DNA of 51,433 nucleotides, from assembly GCA_016188965.1 (NCBI GenBank), contig JACPGT010000017.1, positions 1 to 51,433 on the forward strand. Direction: 5' to 3'. The stretch is from Microcaldota archaeon. GTDB lineage: Archaea; Micrarchaeota; Micrarchaeia; Norongarragalinales; Norongarragalinaceae. Positions 35,251-43,411 of the stretch are shown here, piece by piece. The notes beneath the pieces are model-generated. The model did not search any database. It saw only the letters and a program-made list of their open reading frames with translations, and was not told the DNA's origin. A program made the translations under genes and the position numbers. Within the stretch, counting starts at the first letter, position 1. Each line of letters opens with the position of its first letter.

Positions 35251-35979
35251 TCAACTCGCTCGGCGCGACTGAACCACTTTGTACGCCACCACGGCCAACG
35301 CGAACACCAACAACAACCACAACACGCCGCTGGAGGCCAGCGACTGGTAGCCGCTGGCAAAGAAGGCGTTGACCTCGTCCGCCAAGCTGATCTCACGCGC
35401 GAACATGATACTCCAAGTGCCCACCGTCGAACCGACCCAGCGCACGATAGTGCCGTCCCGCGTCGTGCCCGCTTCGGGCGACACGCGGACTTGCACGGCA
35501 TCCGGCGGCAAGTGCAGCGAGAAGATGGAATTCTTCTCCAACCGGAATTCCCCCGGCGTGCTGCCCAGTACGATGCGGTTGGTGTCGACGCGGTACGTCG
35601 TCTTGCGGCTGGACACGGGCTGGAACGACGTCAAATTCTCGATGTCGTACTCGATGGTCACGGATGCCGAAGTAAACGACGTGCCAAATTCGCGCGTTCC
35701 CACGATGCTTACGTTGAACACCGAACCGGTCAAGTGGTAGCGAATGTTGCGCGAGAACTTCTGCCATCCGCCGAGGTTCGTGCGGCCTTCGCGCACCACG
35801 AAGTCGAACGCGTCCAACTCGCTTTGCGTATCTAAATTCAGAAGCGTTTTTTCGATGACGTGCGCGCCGCCAAGCGGCTGCACGGACACGTCTAGCCAGA
35901 AGGCGCGGTCCGTATAGGCGGCCGAAAAACCGGCCAACGACACGAAGGCCAAAAGAACGATGAACGCGAAGCGACGCAT
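35251..35979 (-). CDS. Secreted, C-terminally anchored protein, 242 aa
   Basis: An N-terminal signal peptide (MRRFAFIVLLAFVSLAGFSAAY) and a C-terminal helix (SGVLWLLLVFALAVVAY) with a basic tail bracket an extracellular domain rich in beta-strand and Thr/Ser. It has the look of archaeal surface DUF2207-like domains, but no family is claimed. The ATG at 35979 begins the signal peptide. It is the last gene of a seven-gene operon of pilin-like and secreted proteins, so it may be part of the same surface structure. It has no visible archaeosortase (PGF-like) motif. Confidence 0.72.
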   Translation of the reverse strand: MRRFAFIVLLAFVSLAGFSAAYTDRAFWLDVSVQPLGGAHVIEKTLLNLDTQSELDAFDFVVREGRTNLGGWQKFSRNIRYHLTGSVFNVSIVGTREFGTSFTSASVTIEYDIENLTSFQPVSSRKTTYRVDTNRIVLGSTPGEFRLEKNSIFSLHLPPDAVQVRVSPEAGTTRDGTIVRWVGSTVGTWSIMFAREISLADEVNAFFASGYQSLASSGVLWLLLVFALAVVAYKVVQSRRAS

Positions 35980-36042
35980 GGACACAATCAGGCCGACGGG
36001 CCAATAAAAGGTTTCGGAAAAAAAAGGCGCACCCATGACGGC

Positions 36043-36366
36043 TCAACCGCACGTCAGCGCCATGAACCCCATCCGCCACCCATCGCCGTCCGCCAGCGTC
36101 TTGGCCTGCACCACCCGGATGCGGCCGGAACAGGCGCCATCATCAGGCGAAAAGACGAAGTCCACGCAACAACCCGTCGCATCCTTCCAGCGACGCGCCC
36201 AAGCCGCGGACGCCATCGGGTTAGTCCACGCATCCGCCGGCGTGTCCCACGCGGCTTCAGCGGCGCGAACCGCTGGCAAGAATGGGTCCGCAGGTGTCGG
36301 CAGAAAGATGGCCGAAGAAAACTGGGCCCAGAACCACAACGCGCCCAGCGCCTCCAACATCAACAT
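36043..36366 (-). CDS. Small secreted or membrane protein of pilin operon, 107 aa
   Basis: It starts MLMLEALGALWFWAQFSSAIF, a hydrophobic N-terminal segment, then an external part with paired cysteines (ATGCCVDFVF, GACSGR, MALTCG) that may form disulfides. The ATG overlaps the previous gene's stop. The family is not recognised. The operon context suggests a pseudopilin-like subunit or accessory. Confidence 0.6.
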   Translation of the reverse strand: MLMLEALGALWFWAQFSSAIFLPTPADPFLPAVRAAEAAWDTPADAWTNPMASAAWARRWKDATGCCVDFVFSPDDGACSGRIRVVQAKTLADGDGWRMGFMALTCG

Positions 36367-36521
36367 GCACGCCGCCTCCAACACCCTAACACCGCGGCCA
36401 GCGCCAGTTCTCCCATCGAGGCATGAGTCAAGACGAAGTCCGTGGCCACCTGCATCAGAAGAAGACTGGCCAAAAGCAGGGCAACCGACACGGCGGCCGC
36501 GCCCAGAACATCAGGAAACAC
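36360..36521 (-). CDS. Tiny membrane protein of pilin operon, 53 aa
   Basis: A GTG start at 36521 overlaps the upstream gene's stop by 11 nt. The product has one transmembrane helix (FPDVLGAAAVSVALLLASLLLM) and ends GCWRRRAC. It is too short for a domain call. Tight overlaps on both sides, with a consistent frame change, support it as a real gene of the operon. Confidence 0.5.
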   Translation of the reverse strand: MFPDVLGAAAVSVALLLASLLLMQVATDFVLTHASMGELALAAVLGCWRRRAC

Positions 36522-36765
36522 GGCGCACCACCTCCGGTCGCCACGACGGCGGGCCACAATCCGGACGGGGAAAATCGAACAACACCACGAAACCTGAATT
36601 CCCGAGTGCTTCGGCCGATGCGCATTGCCAGCGCTTTGCCGATGCATCCAACACCGCGTCCACGCGGACGGACTGCGCATCCAGCCACACGCGCTGCGCC
36701 GACAACAACACGGCCCAGAACGCCAGGTAGCCGGCCAGCAGCGCCAAAGTCGAAAGCGTGTTCAC
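36511..36765 (-). CDS. Small pilin-like protein, 84 aa
   Basis: A GTG start overlaps the previous stop (GTGA at 36762-36765). The N-terminal helix (LSTLALLAGYLAFWAVLLSAQ) is followed by a short external domain with Cys residues in WQCASAEALG and RPDCGPP. The shape resembles a minor pilin (hydrophobic N-helix plus small head), though the class III cleavage motif is not clear here. Confidence 0.55.
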   Translation of the reverse strand: MNTLSTLALLAGYLAFWAVLLSAQRVWLDAQSVRVDAVLDASAKRWQCASAEALGNSGFVVLFDFPRPDCGPPSWRPEVVRRVS

Positions 36766-37310
36766 GCCGCAGTCACCCCGCCGACCGGGCCGAAGCCGAA
36801 CACGGCGCCCAGAACCGGCTTGCCGAACGGCACGAACGGCAATGCCGCCCGGTGCAGGCCGTCCGGCGAAACGCCCACGCCGTCCACTCCGTCGGCCAAG
36901 ATGGATGCCACGTCCAAACCCAGGTCCAGGCACCGCGGGCATTTGGACACCGCGCGAGTGCGGGCCATTTCATCCAACCACGCGTCCGTCTCGGCGTCGG
37001 ACCAAAAGCCGAAAAACACATCCATGACCACGCCTTGGCGGGCGTATTCAGACTCAAGAAAGCGCTCGGCTTTTTGCAATCGCAAAGCCGCGTCGGCGAC
37101 GAGCTCCTCCGCGTTGCGTCCCTGCGCCTGCCACCAAGCCGAACGCAACACATCCGTTACATCGCGGCCGATGATGCGTTTGCGGCTCAACGCAGCCATG
37201 GCCACCTGTGCGTCATCCGCCACGACCTGGTGCAGCAACGCCGCGTCCAGCCAGCCCAACAATGCCGAGGCAAACGCCAAGGACCAGAACAACGCCAATC
37301 CTCGACGCAT
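36762..37310 (-). CDS. Secreted protein of pilin operon, 182 aa
   Basis: It starts MRRGLALFWSLAFASALLGWLDAALLHQ, a signal anchor, then a helical external domain and a C..C pair (SKCPRC). A Gly/Val-rich C-terminus (FGKPVLGAVFGFGPVGGV) follows. The ATG comes immediately after the previous gene's stop (37311). The family is not recognised; context puts it with archaeal pilus components. Confidence 0.65.
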   Translation of the reverse strand: MRRGLALFWSLAFASALLGWLDAALLHQVVADDAQVAMAALSRKRIIGRDVTDVLRSAWWQAQGRNAEELVADAALRLQKAERFLESEYARQGVVMDVFFGFWSDAETDAWLDEMARTRAVSKCPRCLDLGLDVASILADGVDGVGVSPDGLHRAALPFVPFGKPVLGAVFGFGPVGGVTAA

Positions 37311-37712
37311 TCAGACGACCCCCAAATCAACGCCATCCGATGCCCGACGGACACGCAAAAAATAGGCACCGGGTTCCAGCTGCAGGCGTAAAGAAGAAGA
37401 AAACGGCCCCTCCAGCGTCCGGTTAGACAAAAGACCCGACCACTCCAGGACGCGGGAATCCCATCGCAAGGTTACATTCTGCCGCAAAAGCCAAGGCTGG
37501 TCCAAAGAAAAACCAGGAGCCGAAACGGCGGCCAGGCGAACCGAAGTCCGCAGCGTTTCGAACGACGACTCGTCCGAGATGCGGGCCGCCGAACGCATCG
37601 CGGCGTCCTGCAAAGGCAAGCTTGCCGCCCAAAGAACCGCGACAAAGGCAAAGAGCCCGGCCAGAAGAACGAGCGACTCCAACGACACCTGGCCGCGCGT
37701 TTGCCGCATCAT
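37311..37712 (-). CDS. Archaeal type IV pilin-like protein, class III signal peptide
   Basis: A 133-aa protein. The N-terminus MMRQTRGQVSLESLVLLAGL carries the class III signature: a basic leader ending in G, then Q-x-S-x-E-x-x-x-L, and a hydrophobic helix. A preflagellin/prepilin peptidase would cut before Gln. The head domain is beta-rich (VTLRWDSRVLEWSGLL). Starts at 37712 and 37709 give normal leader lengths; 37727 is a longer alternative. It is the second gene of the operon. Confidence 0.75.
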   Translation of the reverse strand: MMRQTRGQVSLESLVLLAGLFAFVAVLWAASLPLQDAAMRSAARISDESSFETLRTSVRLAAVSAPGFSLDQPWLLRQNVTLRWDSRVLEWSGLLSNRTLEGPFSSSLRLQLEPGAYFLRVRRASDGVDLGVV

Positions 37713-37738
37713 CGCCACCTGCATCAAGCCTCAATACC

Positions 37739-37903
37739 TCAATTAATCTTGCCGACCTGCTTGAACGCCTCGGCCGCTTCCTTGCCCAAGAGGTCCTTAC
37801 CCTGCTCAGCCGTGTGCTGCAGCTGCGTGACCAACAGCAACGCCACCGCGACTAACGCCGCAGTCAGGATCAGCATTTCAGCGGACACCTGGCCGCGGCG
37901 CAT
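37739..37903 (-). CDS. Minimal archaeal pilin, class III signal peptide
   Basis: A 54-aa protein: MRRGQVSAEMLILTAALVA, then a helix continuing to LQHTAEQGKDLLGKEAAEAF. The motif RG/QVSAEMLIL fits the class III cleavage consensus exactly. After the helix only about 27 residues remain, as in the small archaeal pilins. An upstream ATG at 37930 would add nine residues to the leader. A minus-strand TATA box (GATATTTT, 37971-37978) is the likely operon promoter. Confidence 0.72.
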   Translation of the reverse strand: MRRGQVSAEMLILTAALVAVALLLVTQLQHTAEQGKDLLGKEAAEAFKQVGKIN

Positions 37904-38142
37904 GCACGAACGCCACCAAAACAGAAGCATGACACGGACGGCTGTGACGGAGAAGAAAAGCGTTGGGTAGAAAATATCTCAACCGCCACACGGAGGAAAA
38001 AAGGCGGCACGCGCTGGAAAAACGGGAAAACAAAACGGCGGCATCTCCGGGAGATGGATGAAAAAAGGCGAAAGACGGGATTCAAGTAAGGGAAACCGGC
38101 CGGCACCGGTTGAAAAATAGTGGAACCGGACGCGCAGAAACA

Positions 38143-38150
38143 TTTATAAA
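38143..38150 (+). promoter_or_regulatory. Strong consensus TATA box without a protein gene downstream
   Basis: TTTATAAA (within CATTTATAAATAG) is the best archaeal TATA match in the window. No credible coding sequence starts within 300 bp downstream. It predicts a start near 38172, just before a long-stem hairpin. Confidence 0.65.
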
Positions 38151-38171
38151 TAGATTGGTCAAAATCCTTGA

Positions 38172-38290
38172 TAGCCGCGCATTCTAGGAAAGTGGTGGCG
38201 AGCAAGACCAAGGCAGCAGAACGGGTTTTCAGGATTGCCTCCTTTGGGGTTGCCCGGCGTCGCTCGTGCCACACCACTTCCATTATTTTT
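38172..38290 (+). ncRNA. Candidate structured non-coding RNA
   Basis: A transcript from the TATA box at 38143 would contain one long arm. GGAAAGTGGTGGCGAGC (38187-38203) pairs with GCTCGTGCCACACCACTTCC (38262-38281), with small bulges, giving about 16 bp. The internal part has further weak stems (AAGG with CCTTT). The stretch then ends in ATTATTTTT (38282-38290), which is terminator-like. No tRNA, SRP, RNase P or box C/D pattern is recognised. Confidence 0.5.
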
Positions 38291-38678
38291 CCTAATTTTC
38301 GAGCCGAAAGCGGCCAAAAACGTCATTCTCACTCATTCTCTCGTCTGCGGAGCCTCCATTTCCAGAACGGACCCATCCAAACCACCGCGTAAATATTCAA
38401 GGCACCCGCGTGCCAGCTGACGCTGTTTGTTCTTGCTTTATGCACTAAAGCCGGGTCCGCACGCGAAAGCGGGAAACAGAATCAAAACGCCGCGCGCTTC
38501 ATCCCCTTATTCCTTCGTCGGAACGACGCAAGGAATCAATTGGGGGCGCAACATCAAACGCAGGACCGAGTTGCCAATGGCCGCGAAAGTCAATGGCAAG
38601 AGGGAAGCAAGTCGGTCCATACGTAAAGGCCTTAGGAAATGATGCGCTTAAAAGGATTTCGCAGATTCCATAGAGCGA
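38291..38678. other. Gene-poor stretch with further hairpins
   Basis: No convincing protein gene is seen; a 71-codon frame at 38427-38642 lacks a promoter-spaced start and resembles nothing. Stems are: GGCAC/GTGCC (38401-38414), CTTTA/TAAAG (38436-38450), and a 12-bp stem ATTCCTT-CGTCG (38509-38536). A TATA-like GTAAATATT (38389-38397) precedes them. A second RNA gene is possible but weakly supported. Confidence 0.3.
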
Positions 38679-38969
38679 CTATCCGGAATTGGGAGGAAGA
38701 GGCGTGCCGTTGTTCCTAGCAAAAAAAGCACGGATGGATCGCAACTCTCGGGCGTCAAACTCAGATTCCGGAGCGATGCAATACGTCACGCTCTTTCCTT
38801 TATGACGCTTGAGCAGATCACGGAGCTTTCGCAACACTTGGCCGCCACCGTACACCGTATGCTGAACATGGGAATCCAGCTTTCGCCGCGGGTTTTCGAC
38901 AAATTCATTGATGTGCGTCGCACCCGGATGGCTGACAAATGCGCGAACAATTTCAAAGTGGGCCGGCAT
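38679..38969 (-). CDS. Hypothetical protein, 96 aa
   Basis: Not recognised. It is a basic, soluble protein starting MPAHFEIVRAFVSHPGATHIN, with a Gly-rich turn (VYGGGQVLRKLRDLLKRHKG) and a C-terminal ESEFDARELRSIRAFFARN. The ATG is preceded by a purine-rich AAGGAAG, and an A/T-rich ATTAATTGT lies about 46 nt upstream, giving a leader of about 18 nt. It stands alone next to the gene-poor stretch. Confidence 0.6.
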   Translation of the reverse strand: MPAHFEIVRAFVSHPGATHINEFVENPRRKLDSHVQHTVYGGGQVLRKLRDLLKRHKGKSVTYCIAPESEFDARELRSIRAFFARNNGTPLPPNSG

Positions 38970-39044
38970 AGACACTTCCTTCAAACAAGCAAAACAAAAG
39001 TAGCAAGAATACAATTAATAGATTTGGGTGCGTAGCCGGACAAA

Positions 39045-40076
39045 TCAACTCTGGATGCGTCGCACCTGGAAGTCAATCACCACTTGGAACACGGCAGGCG
39101 CATAAGGCCGCACCACGCGTTTTTCAAGGATCGTACAGGCCACGCCTTGGCGTTTGCACGCGGACTTGACTTTCGCCAAGTTGAGCGTGAAGACGCCTTC
39201 GGCCTCGCCGCCGAAGCCGTAGAAATGCACGACGCCGCCGTCCTTCATCGCGGCAATGACGTCGTCCAAAAAGTCGTAGCCGGTGTGCGGCAGGGGCATG
39301 CAAGCGCGATCAGCCCATTTTGGGTACTTTTTGAGGACGGCGCGCACGTCGCCTTTGAGCGCCAAAACGTTGCGGACCTTGTTTTGCGCCACGTTGTCCT
39401 GCATCATGGCAAACGCGTCGGGATTCAGCTCGACGGCCACCACGTCCGCGGAAGGTTGTTGCTTGGCGATGACGATGGCAAAAGGCCCCACGCCGGCAAA
39501 GAGGGCCAGCACTTTTTCCTTCGGCTGCGTCAAAGAGGCAATGCGTGTGCGCTCGTGCGACAGCCGCGTTGAAAAATAGGTTTTCCGCAGGTCGAACCGG
39601 AACGTGCAGCCGCTTTCCTTGTACTCGGCCACGTAGTTGCGCCTGCCTGCGAGCCACTTGAACTTGCGCACGCGGAACTGGCCTTGCATGGCCGATTCCT
39701 TCTTCAGGACGGTTTTGAGGCGCGGATTGCTTTTCAGCAAGGCCGACGCGATTATTCTTTCCTTGGATTCGAGTTTTTCCGGTACCTCGATGATGGCGAT
39801 GTCGCCCACCGTGTCGTAACTGGCCGTCGCCTCGTGCCCCTCTTGGGCGCCCAACGCGGCCACCAGGGCTTCGCGGAAAGACGGCGTATGCGGTACGGCC
39901 TCGAACACGGACTTGACAAACGTGCCTTCCAGCGGCACAGCCGCCTTTTTCACCACCGGGAAGAGGACGAAGTCGCCCACGCGCTTGGCGTTCATGTGCG
40001 GCACGAGAAGACCGGTCTTCTTCAAGTGAAGCTTGGCCGCTTCGGCCTGCATCTTGTGCACCTTGAAAGCCAGCAT
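39045..40076 (-). CDS. trm5: tRNA (guanine37-N1)-methyltransferase Trm5
   Basis: A 343-aa SAM-dependent enzyme that makes m1G37 (or the wyosine precursor) in tRNA. The D2 region has FDLRKTYFSTRLSHERTRI, a near-perfect Trm5 motif. The SAM-binding motif is VLALFAGVGPFAIVIAK, and acidic and NPDA motifs follow (VVAVELNPDAF), then MPLPHTGYDFLDD in place of the usual NLP. An N-terminal D1-like domain is present (KVHKMQAEAAKLHLKKTGLL). The ATG at 40076 starts 5 nt after the upstream gene's stop. It belongs to the archaeal/eukaryotic Trm5 family, not bacterial TrmD. Confidence 0.92.
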   Translation of the reverse strand: MLAFKVHKMQAEAAKLHLKKTGLLVPHMNAKRVGDFVLFPVVKKAAVPLEGTFVKSVFEAVPHTPSFREALVAALGAQEGHEATASYDTVGDIAIIEVPEKLESKERIIASALLKSNPRLKTVLKKESAMQGQFRVRKFKWLAGRRNYVAEYKESGCTFRFDLRKTYFSTRLSHERTRIASLTQPKEKVLALFAGVGPFAIVIAKQQPSADVVAVELNPDAFAMMQDNVAQNKVRNVLALKGDVRAVLKKYPKWADRACMPLPHTGYDFLDDVIAAMKDGGVVHFYGFGGEAEGVFTLNLAKVKSACKRQGVACTILEKRVVRPYAPAVFQVVIDFQVRRIQS

Positions 40077-40081
40077 GCAAA

Positions 40082-40765
40082 TCAGAAAGAAGGGACGTTT
40101 TCCTTGAACCATCCTAGCAAGTGCACACGGAAGTCCTCAGCGAACTTAACATTGCGCTCGCGTTGGGAGACCCGGCGGATGCGCGCCGGATTCGCCCGGT
40201 CCTGACGAGTGACGGGAAGCTGGCCCGGCGTCGGCAAATGCACGTCGGACAGCATTCCCAAAATGGATGACACGGCGACGTGCTCTTCCGGGGACACGTC
40301 CTGGAAAACGGTGCCCGCACCCGGCCCGACGTTATGGTGCACGAGGGGAAGCGGCTGTTCAGGACGCAGGACATAGTATTGGATGACCGGTTGGCCAGGA
40401 GCCTGGACGTTCAGCGTCGCATGCATCCGGGCCACGCGAGGGCCTTGACCGGACAGTCCTCCGCCTACGGCAATGCGGGCCTTTACGCCTTCGTTCGTCT
40501 TGAACTCGCCCGTCCAGGTGACCACCTGGGGCGGATGCAAAGGATCGTGCGATCCGAACAATTGCTGGGAGTCGGCAAAATGCGCCGAGTCAAAGGCCAC
40601 GTCCGACCCGGACAAGTGCTTCAGGAGATGCCGGAGCGGTTCGGCGCGATGCCACTGGTTTCGCGGATCTTCCTGCTCGGGAAGGATGCGGAATATGCGC
40701 ATGGTCGTCGCGGACGGTTTGGCCATGCAAGGAGTGGAAAGAACGGAGTTAAACAAGTTTTTCAT
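40082..40765 (-). CDS. Hypothetical protein, 227 aa
   Basis: Not recognised. It starts MKNLFNSVLSTPCMAKPSATTMRI (ATG at 40765, or M14 at 40726) and is a soluble protein with beta-rich middle segments (RMHATLNVQAPGQPVIQYYVL). It ends in an Arg-rich and then hydrophobic helix (VHLLGWFKENVP). It is co-directional with and 5 nt upstream of trm5, and divergent from endonuclease III with only 23 bp between starts. The first 100 codons upstream of this start overlap the nth gene and are not coding. Confidence 0.6.
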   Translation of the reverse strand: MKNLFNSVLSTPCMAKPSATTMRIFRILPEQEDPRNQWHRAEPLRHLLKHLSGSDVAFDSAHFADSQQLFGSHDPLHPPQVVTWTGEFKTNEGVKARIAVGGGLSGQGPRVARMHATLNVQAPGQPVIQYYVLRPEQPLPLVHHNVGPGAGTVFQDVSPEEHVAVSSILGMLSDVHLPTPGQLPVTRQDRANPARIRRVSQRERNVKFAEDFRVHLLGWFKENVPSF

Positions 40766-40788
40766 TGGAACGCCGCTAATAAGTCGCG

Positions 40789-41586
40789 ATGGCCAACGAT
40801 CAGGACATGCCGGCAATCGACAAAGCCGCAGAAGCCCTCCGCCGCCTCGTCCGCGTCTTCCGCAACAATACGGCCTACTCCGGATCCGAAAAAACGCCGT
40901 TTCGCATCCTCGTCGGCACGCTTTTGTCGGCCCGCACACGGGATGAGACGGTGGCGCGCGTGGCGCATGCGCTGTTTGCCAAATTCCCCGACGCCAAAGC
41001 CCTGGCCGCCGCACCCCTACAAGACATCGAAGCCACCATCCGGCCCATCGGCTTTTACCACGCCAAAGCACGCTACGTCAAAGGCCTTGCGCGGAAATTG
41101 GTGGCCGAGTTCGACGGACACGTGCCGGACACGATGGAAGCGCTCGTCTCGCTGCCAGGCGTGGGCCGCAAGACCGCGTCCTGCGTGCTGAACTATGCGT
41201 TCCAAAAACCGGCCATCGCAGTGGACGTACACGTGCACCGCATATCCAACTGGCTCAAGCTCGTGAAGACCAGGACGCCGGAGCAGACGGAAGACGCGCT
41301 CAAACAAATCTACCCGGAAAACCAGTGGCGCTTCGTCAACAACGCCTTCGTGCTCCACGGCCAGAACATTTGCCTTCCCAAGCACCCGCGCTGTGGAATC
41401 TGCGTGCTGAACGAACTCTGCCCCGCCCGAAGACGTCCGCCGGAAATACCGCTGAAAGTCCGCTTCCTGGAAAGCCGCGCAGTCTTCAACCAAAGCTGGC
41501 GCGTGCAAGGCCTCCAAAATTCCGACAAGCCGGTGCCGTCGGTGGAAAAACCGAATCACGCGCAGGTAAAAATAACCCGAAGATGA
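40789..41586 (+). CDS. nth: Endonuclease III (HhH-GPD DNA glycosylase)
   Basis: A 265-aa bifunctional glycosylase/AP lyase for oxidised pyrimidines. The helix-hairpin-helix is LPGVGRKTA, with catalytic Lys128. The catalytic Asp146 is in AVDVHVHR. The [4Fe-4S] loop is C-x6-C-x2-C-x5-C (CLPKHPRCGICVLNELC). The C-terminus carries about 50 residues beyond the cluster, longer than bacterial Nth. The stop overlaps the next ATG (41583-41586). Its Fe-S cluster makes it a client of the SUF system encoded here. Confidence 0.93.
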   Translation: MANDQDMPAIDKAAEALRRLVRVFRNNTAYSGSEKTPFRILVGTLLSARTRDETVARVAHALFAKFPDAKALAAAPLQDIEATIRPIGFYHAKARYVKGLARKLVAEFDGHVPDTMEALVSLPGVGRKTASCVLNYAFQKPAIAVDVHVHRISNWLKLVKTRTPEQTEDALKQIYPENQWRFVNNAFVLHGQNICLPKHPRCGICVLNELCPARRRPPEIPLKVRFLESRAVFNQSWRVQGLQNSDKPVPSVEKPNHAQVKITRR

Positions 41587-42521
41587 AAGATGCCGGTATG
41601 AGATGGATTACCGCCAACACGGAACGCATGCGCCGATATCGAGCAGAATCCGCGCAAGACCTTCGATTAGACCACGTCCGACCGCCCATCCGGGCCTTTT
41701 TTGAACGACATGCCGAGCGGACCGGAACCCGCTTGGCCACGCTGGCCGGAAACGTGGGGGAATGGATACGCCAACAACTCATGCTGCGCAACCCCGAGGG
41801 ACCCATGCCGAAAGAAAACCGGGAGGAAAACAGCCAGGCGTTCGTTGACTTTCTGACCAACCCACATACCCAAGAACGGCAGATGCCGCACTGGAGCGAT
41901 TTGCTCGCCGCGGGCTTCAACACAGGATTCCATTGGGACACCCAAGGACATGCAGATGTGAAGCGGGACGCCAGCTTCCGATACCACTACTACCACAAGG
42001 GAGCCATGCTCAGGCGCCTTGAACACGGCGACGTGCGAGCGTACGTCGTCCTGAAACCGGAAATTGCCGGACAAGTCGCGAAGCATTTTGCGGAAATGGC
42101 CGGCGCGATGGTGAAACAAGGGCTGCTGTTCGAAGGCAAAGCCGGCACGCCTAACTTAGTCCGCATCCGAAAAGACCACATGGTGTTCTACATCGACAGA
42201 CACGACCAGGAAGAGGCGAAAAAAATCCTGGAAAGATACTTGACGCGGCATAAAATCGGGTCCGATGAGAAAATGGTGGCTCAAAAAGGCGGAGCGGCTG
42301 GCTTGTGGTGGGCCCCGTCACCGGACGCAGAAGAAGAACGAATCGCTCAAACCATCGGCGGCGGAATTGGCGGCGAAGTAAGCCACCACCGCATGGCGGC
42401 GCTGGCATTGACCGCAGAATTCATGAAACGCCTGGCCAGGGCCCACCGACAGACCGGAAACAAAGCCGAAGCCGACGCGTTTGAAGCCGAAGCCCGCCGC
42501 GTCGAGGCCATCCTGCGCTGA
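41583..42521 (+). CDS. Hypothetical protein, 312 aa
   Basis: Not firmly recognised. The ATG overlaps the nth stop. The middle (AYVVLKPEIAGQVAKHFAEM, then DHMVFYIDRHDQEEAKKILERYL) and the end (GLWWAPSPDAEEERIAQTIGGG) recall the layout of HopA1-like proteins; this is only a weak impression. It is soluble, rich in His, Arg and Glu, and has a helical C-terminus with repeated Ala/Glu. No catalytic motif is clear. An ATG at 41598 is an alternative start. Confidence 0.65.
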   Translation: MKDAGMRWITANTERMRRYRAESAQDLRLDHVRPPIRAFFERHAERTGTRLATLAGNVGEWIRQQLMLRNPEGPMPKENREENSQAFVDFLTNPHTQERQMPHWSDLLAAGFNTGFHWDTQGHADVKRDASFRYHYYHKGAMLRRLEHGDVRAYVVLKPEIAGQVAKHFAEMAGAMVKQGLLFEGKAGTPNLVRIRKDHMVFYIDRHDQEEAKKILERYLTRHKIGSDEKMVAQKGGAAGLWWAPSPDAEEERIAQTIGGGIGGEVSHHRMAALALTAEFMKRLARAHRQTGNKAEADAFEAEARRVEAILR

Positions 42522-42565
42522 GGCAAACAAAAACGGCTTAAACGCGCGCAGACAAGGTCGTGAAT

Positions 42566-43387
42566 ATGGCCGATTTCTTCCAGGAGTACTTCATCAACCC
42601 CATCGTCGACCAGGCGCATTACCCGCCGTACAACGTCTACAACACGATTACGTTCGCCCTCGTCGCACTAATCGCCGTCTTTCTGATCTACAAAGGCCTC
42701 AAGAAAGCCGGTTTTACGTTGGACGGCACGTTCTTCGAAGCCATCCTGCCGTACGTAATCTTCGGCGGCATCTTCCGCGTCTTTGAAGACGCCGGCATCG
42801 CCCCCCGCATCGTCACTATCGTAGGCTATCAGACCTATCCGTTCGTCACGCCGTTGATTTACGTCAACATCTTCCTGCTCCTGGCACTCACAGCCGCCGG
42901 CGCCTGGCTCTGGACGAAAAACCGCTCAAGGACCGTGACGGCGGTGCGCAACGCCGGCCTGCTGTACGCCGCGTTGGCGTTGCTGGTCCTCTTGCCGCGG
43001 GTGAAAAACCCCATTTGGCTCGTAGCCGGCCTGCTCTTGGCGTTAATGGTTTGGGGGGCGTACCGCTGGAGCCTGACGTTCCGCAAACTGCCAACCGACC
43101 GAATGCTATCCTGGATGGTGTTTGGACAAGCGTTGGACGGCTCGGCCACGTTCATCGGCCTGCAGTTCGCAGGTTACGCCGAACAGCACGTCGTCGGCAA
43201 CGTCCTGATCGACATCGGAGGACCGGCCTTGTTCTGGCTGGTCAAAGTCGCGTTCGCATTTGCCGCCTCGGAAGTGCTACGCGGTGAAAAAGACGACGGC
43301 GCGCGCAATTTCGTGGCCCTGCTGATCACCATCTTCGGCCTGGCCCCCGGCTTGCGCGACTTGGTGCGCGCGGCGTTGGGCGTCTAA
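42566..43387 (+). CDS. DUF63 family membrane protein
   Basis: A 273-aa archaeal membrane protein with about seven hydrophobic segments. The opening FFQEYFINPIVDQAHYPPYNVYNTITFAL and the later IFGGIFRVFEDAG and QALDGSATFIGLQF are characteristic of DUF63. Its function is not known. The ATG at 42566 is favoured over a GTG at 42560 because a TATA core (GCTTAAAC, 42536-42543) lies 26 nt upstream, giving a leaderless message. Confidence 0.9.
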   Translation: MADFFQEYFINPIVDQAHYPPYNVYNTITFALVALIAVFLIYKGLKKAGFTLDGTFFEAILPYVIFGGIFRVFEDAGIAPRIVTIVGYQTYPFVTPLIYVNIFLLLALTAAGAWLWTKNRSRTVTAVRNAGLLYAALALLVLLPRVKNPIWLVAGLLLALMVWGAYRWSLTFRKLPTDRMLSWMVFGQALDGSATFIGLQFAGYAEQHVVGNVLIDIGGPALFWLVKVAFAFAASEVLRGEKDDGARNFVALLITIFGLAPGLRDLVRAALGV

Positions 43388-43411
43388 CCGAAAGCAAAAG
43401 GCGCAAACGCC

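Noticed and set aside
38187-38281. RNase P or SRP RNA at the orphan promoter
   Set aside because: Only a partial GGAAAGT resemblance to the RNase P core was seen, and the universally conserved 3' core and the SRP helix 8 motif are absent.
38427-38642. 71-codon ORF in the gene-poor stretch
   Set aside because: No promoter-spaced start, no recognisable domain, and it overlaps stable hairpins; a 21-codon tail (38577-38642) is equally unsupported.
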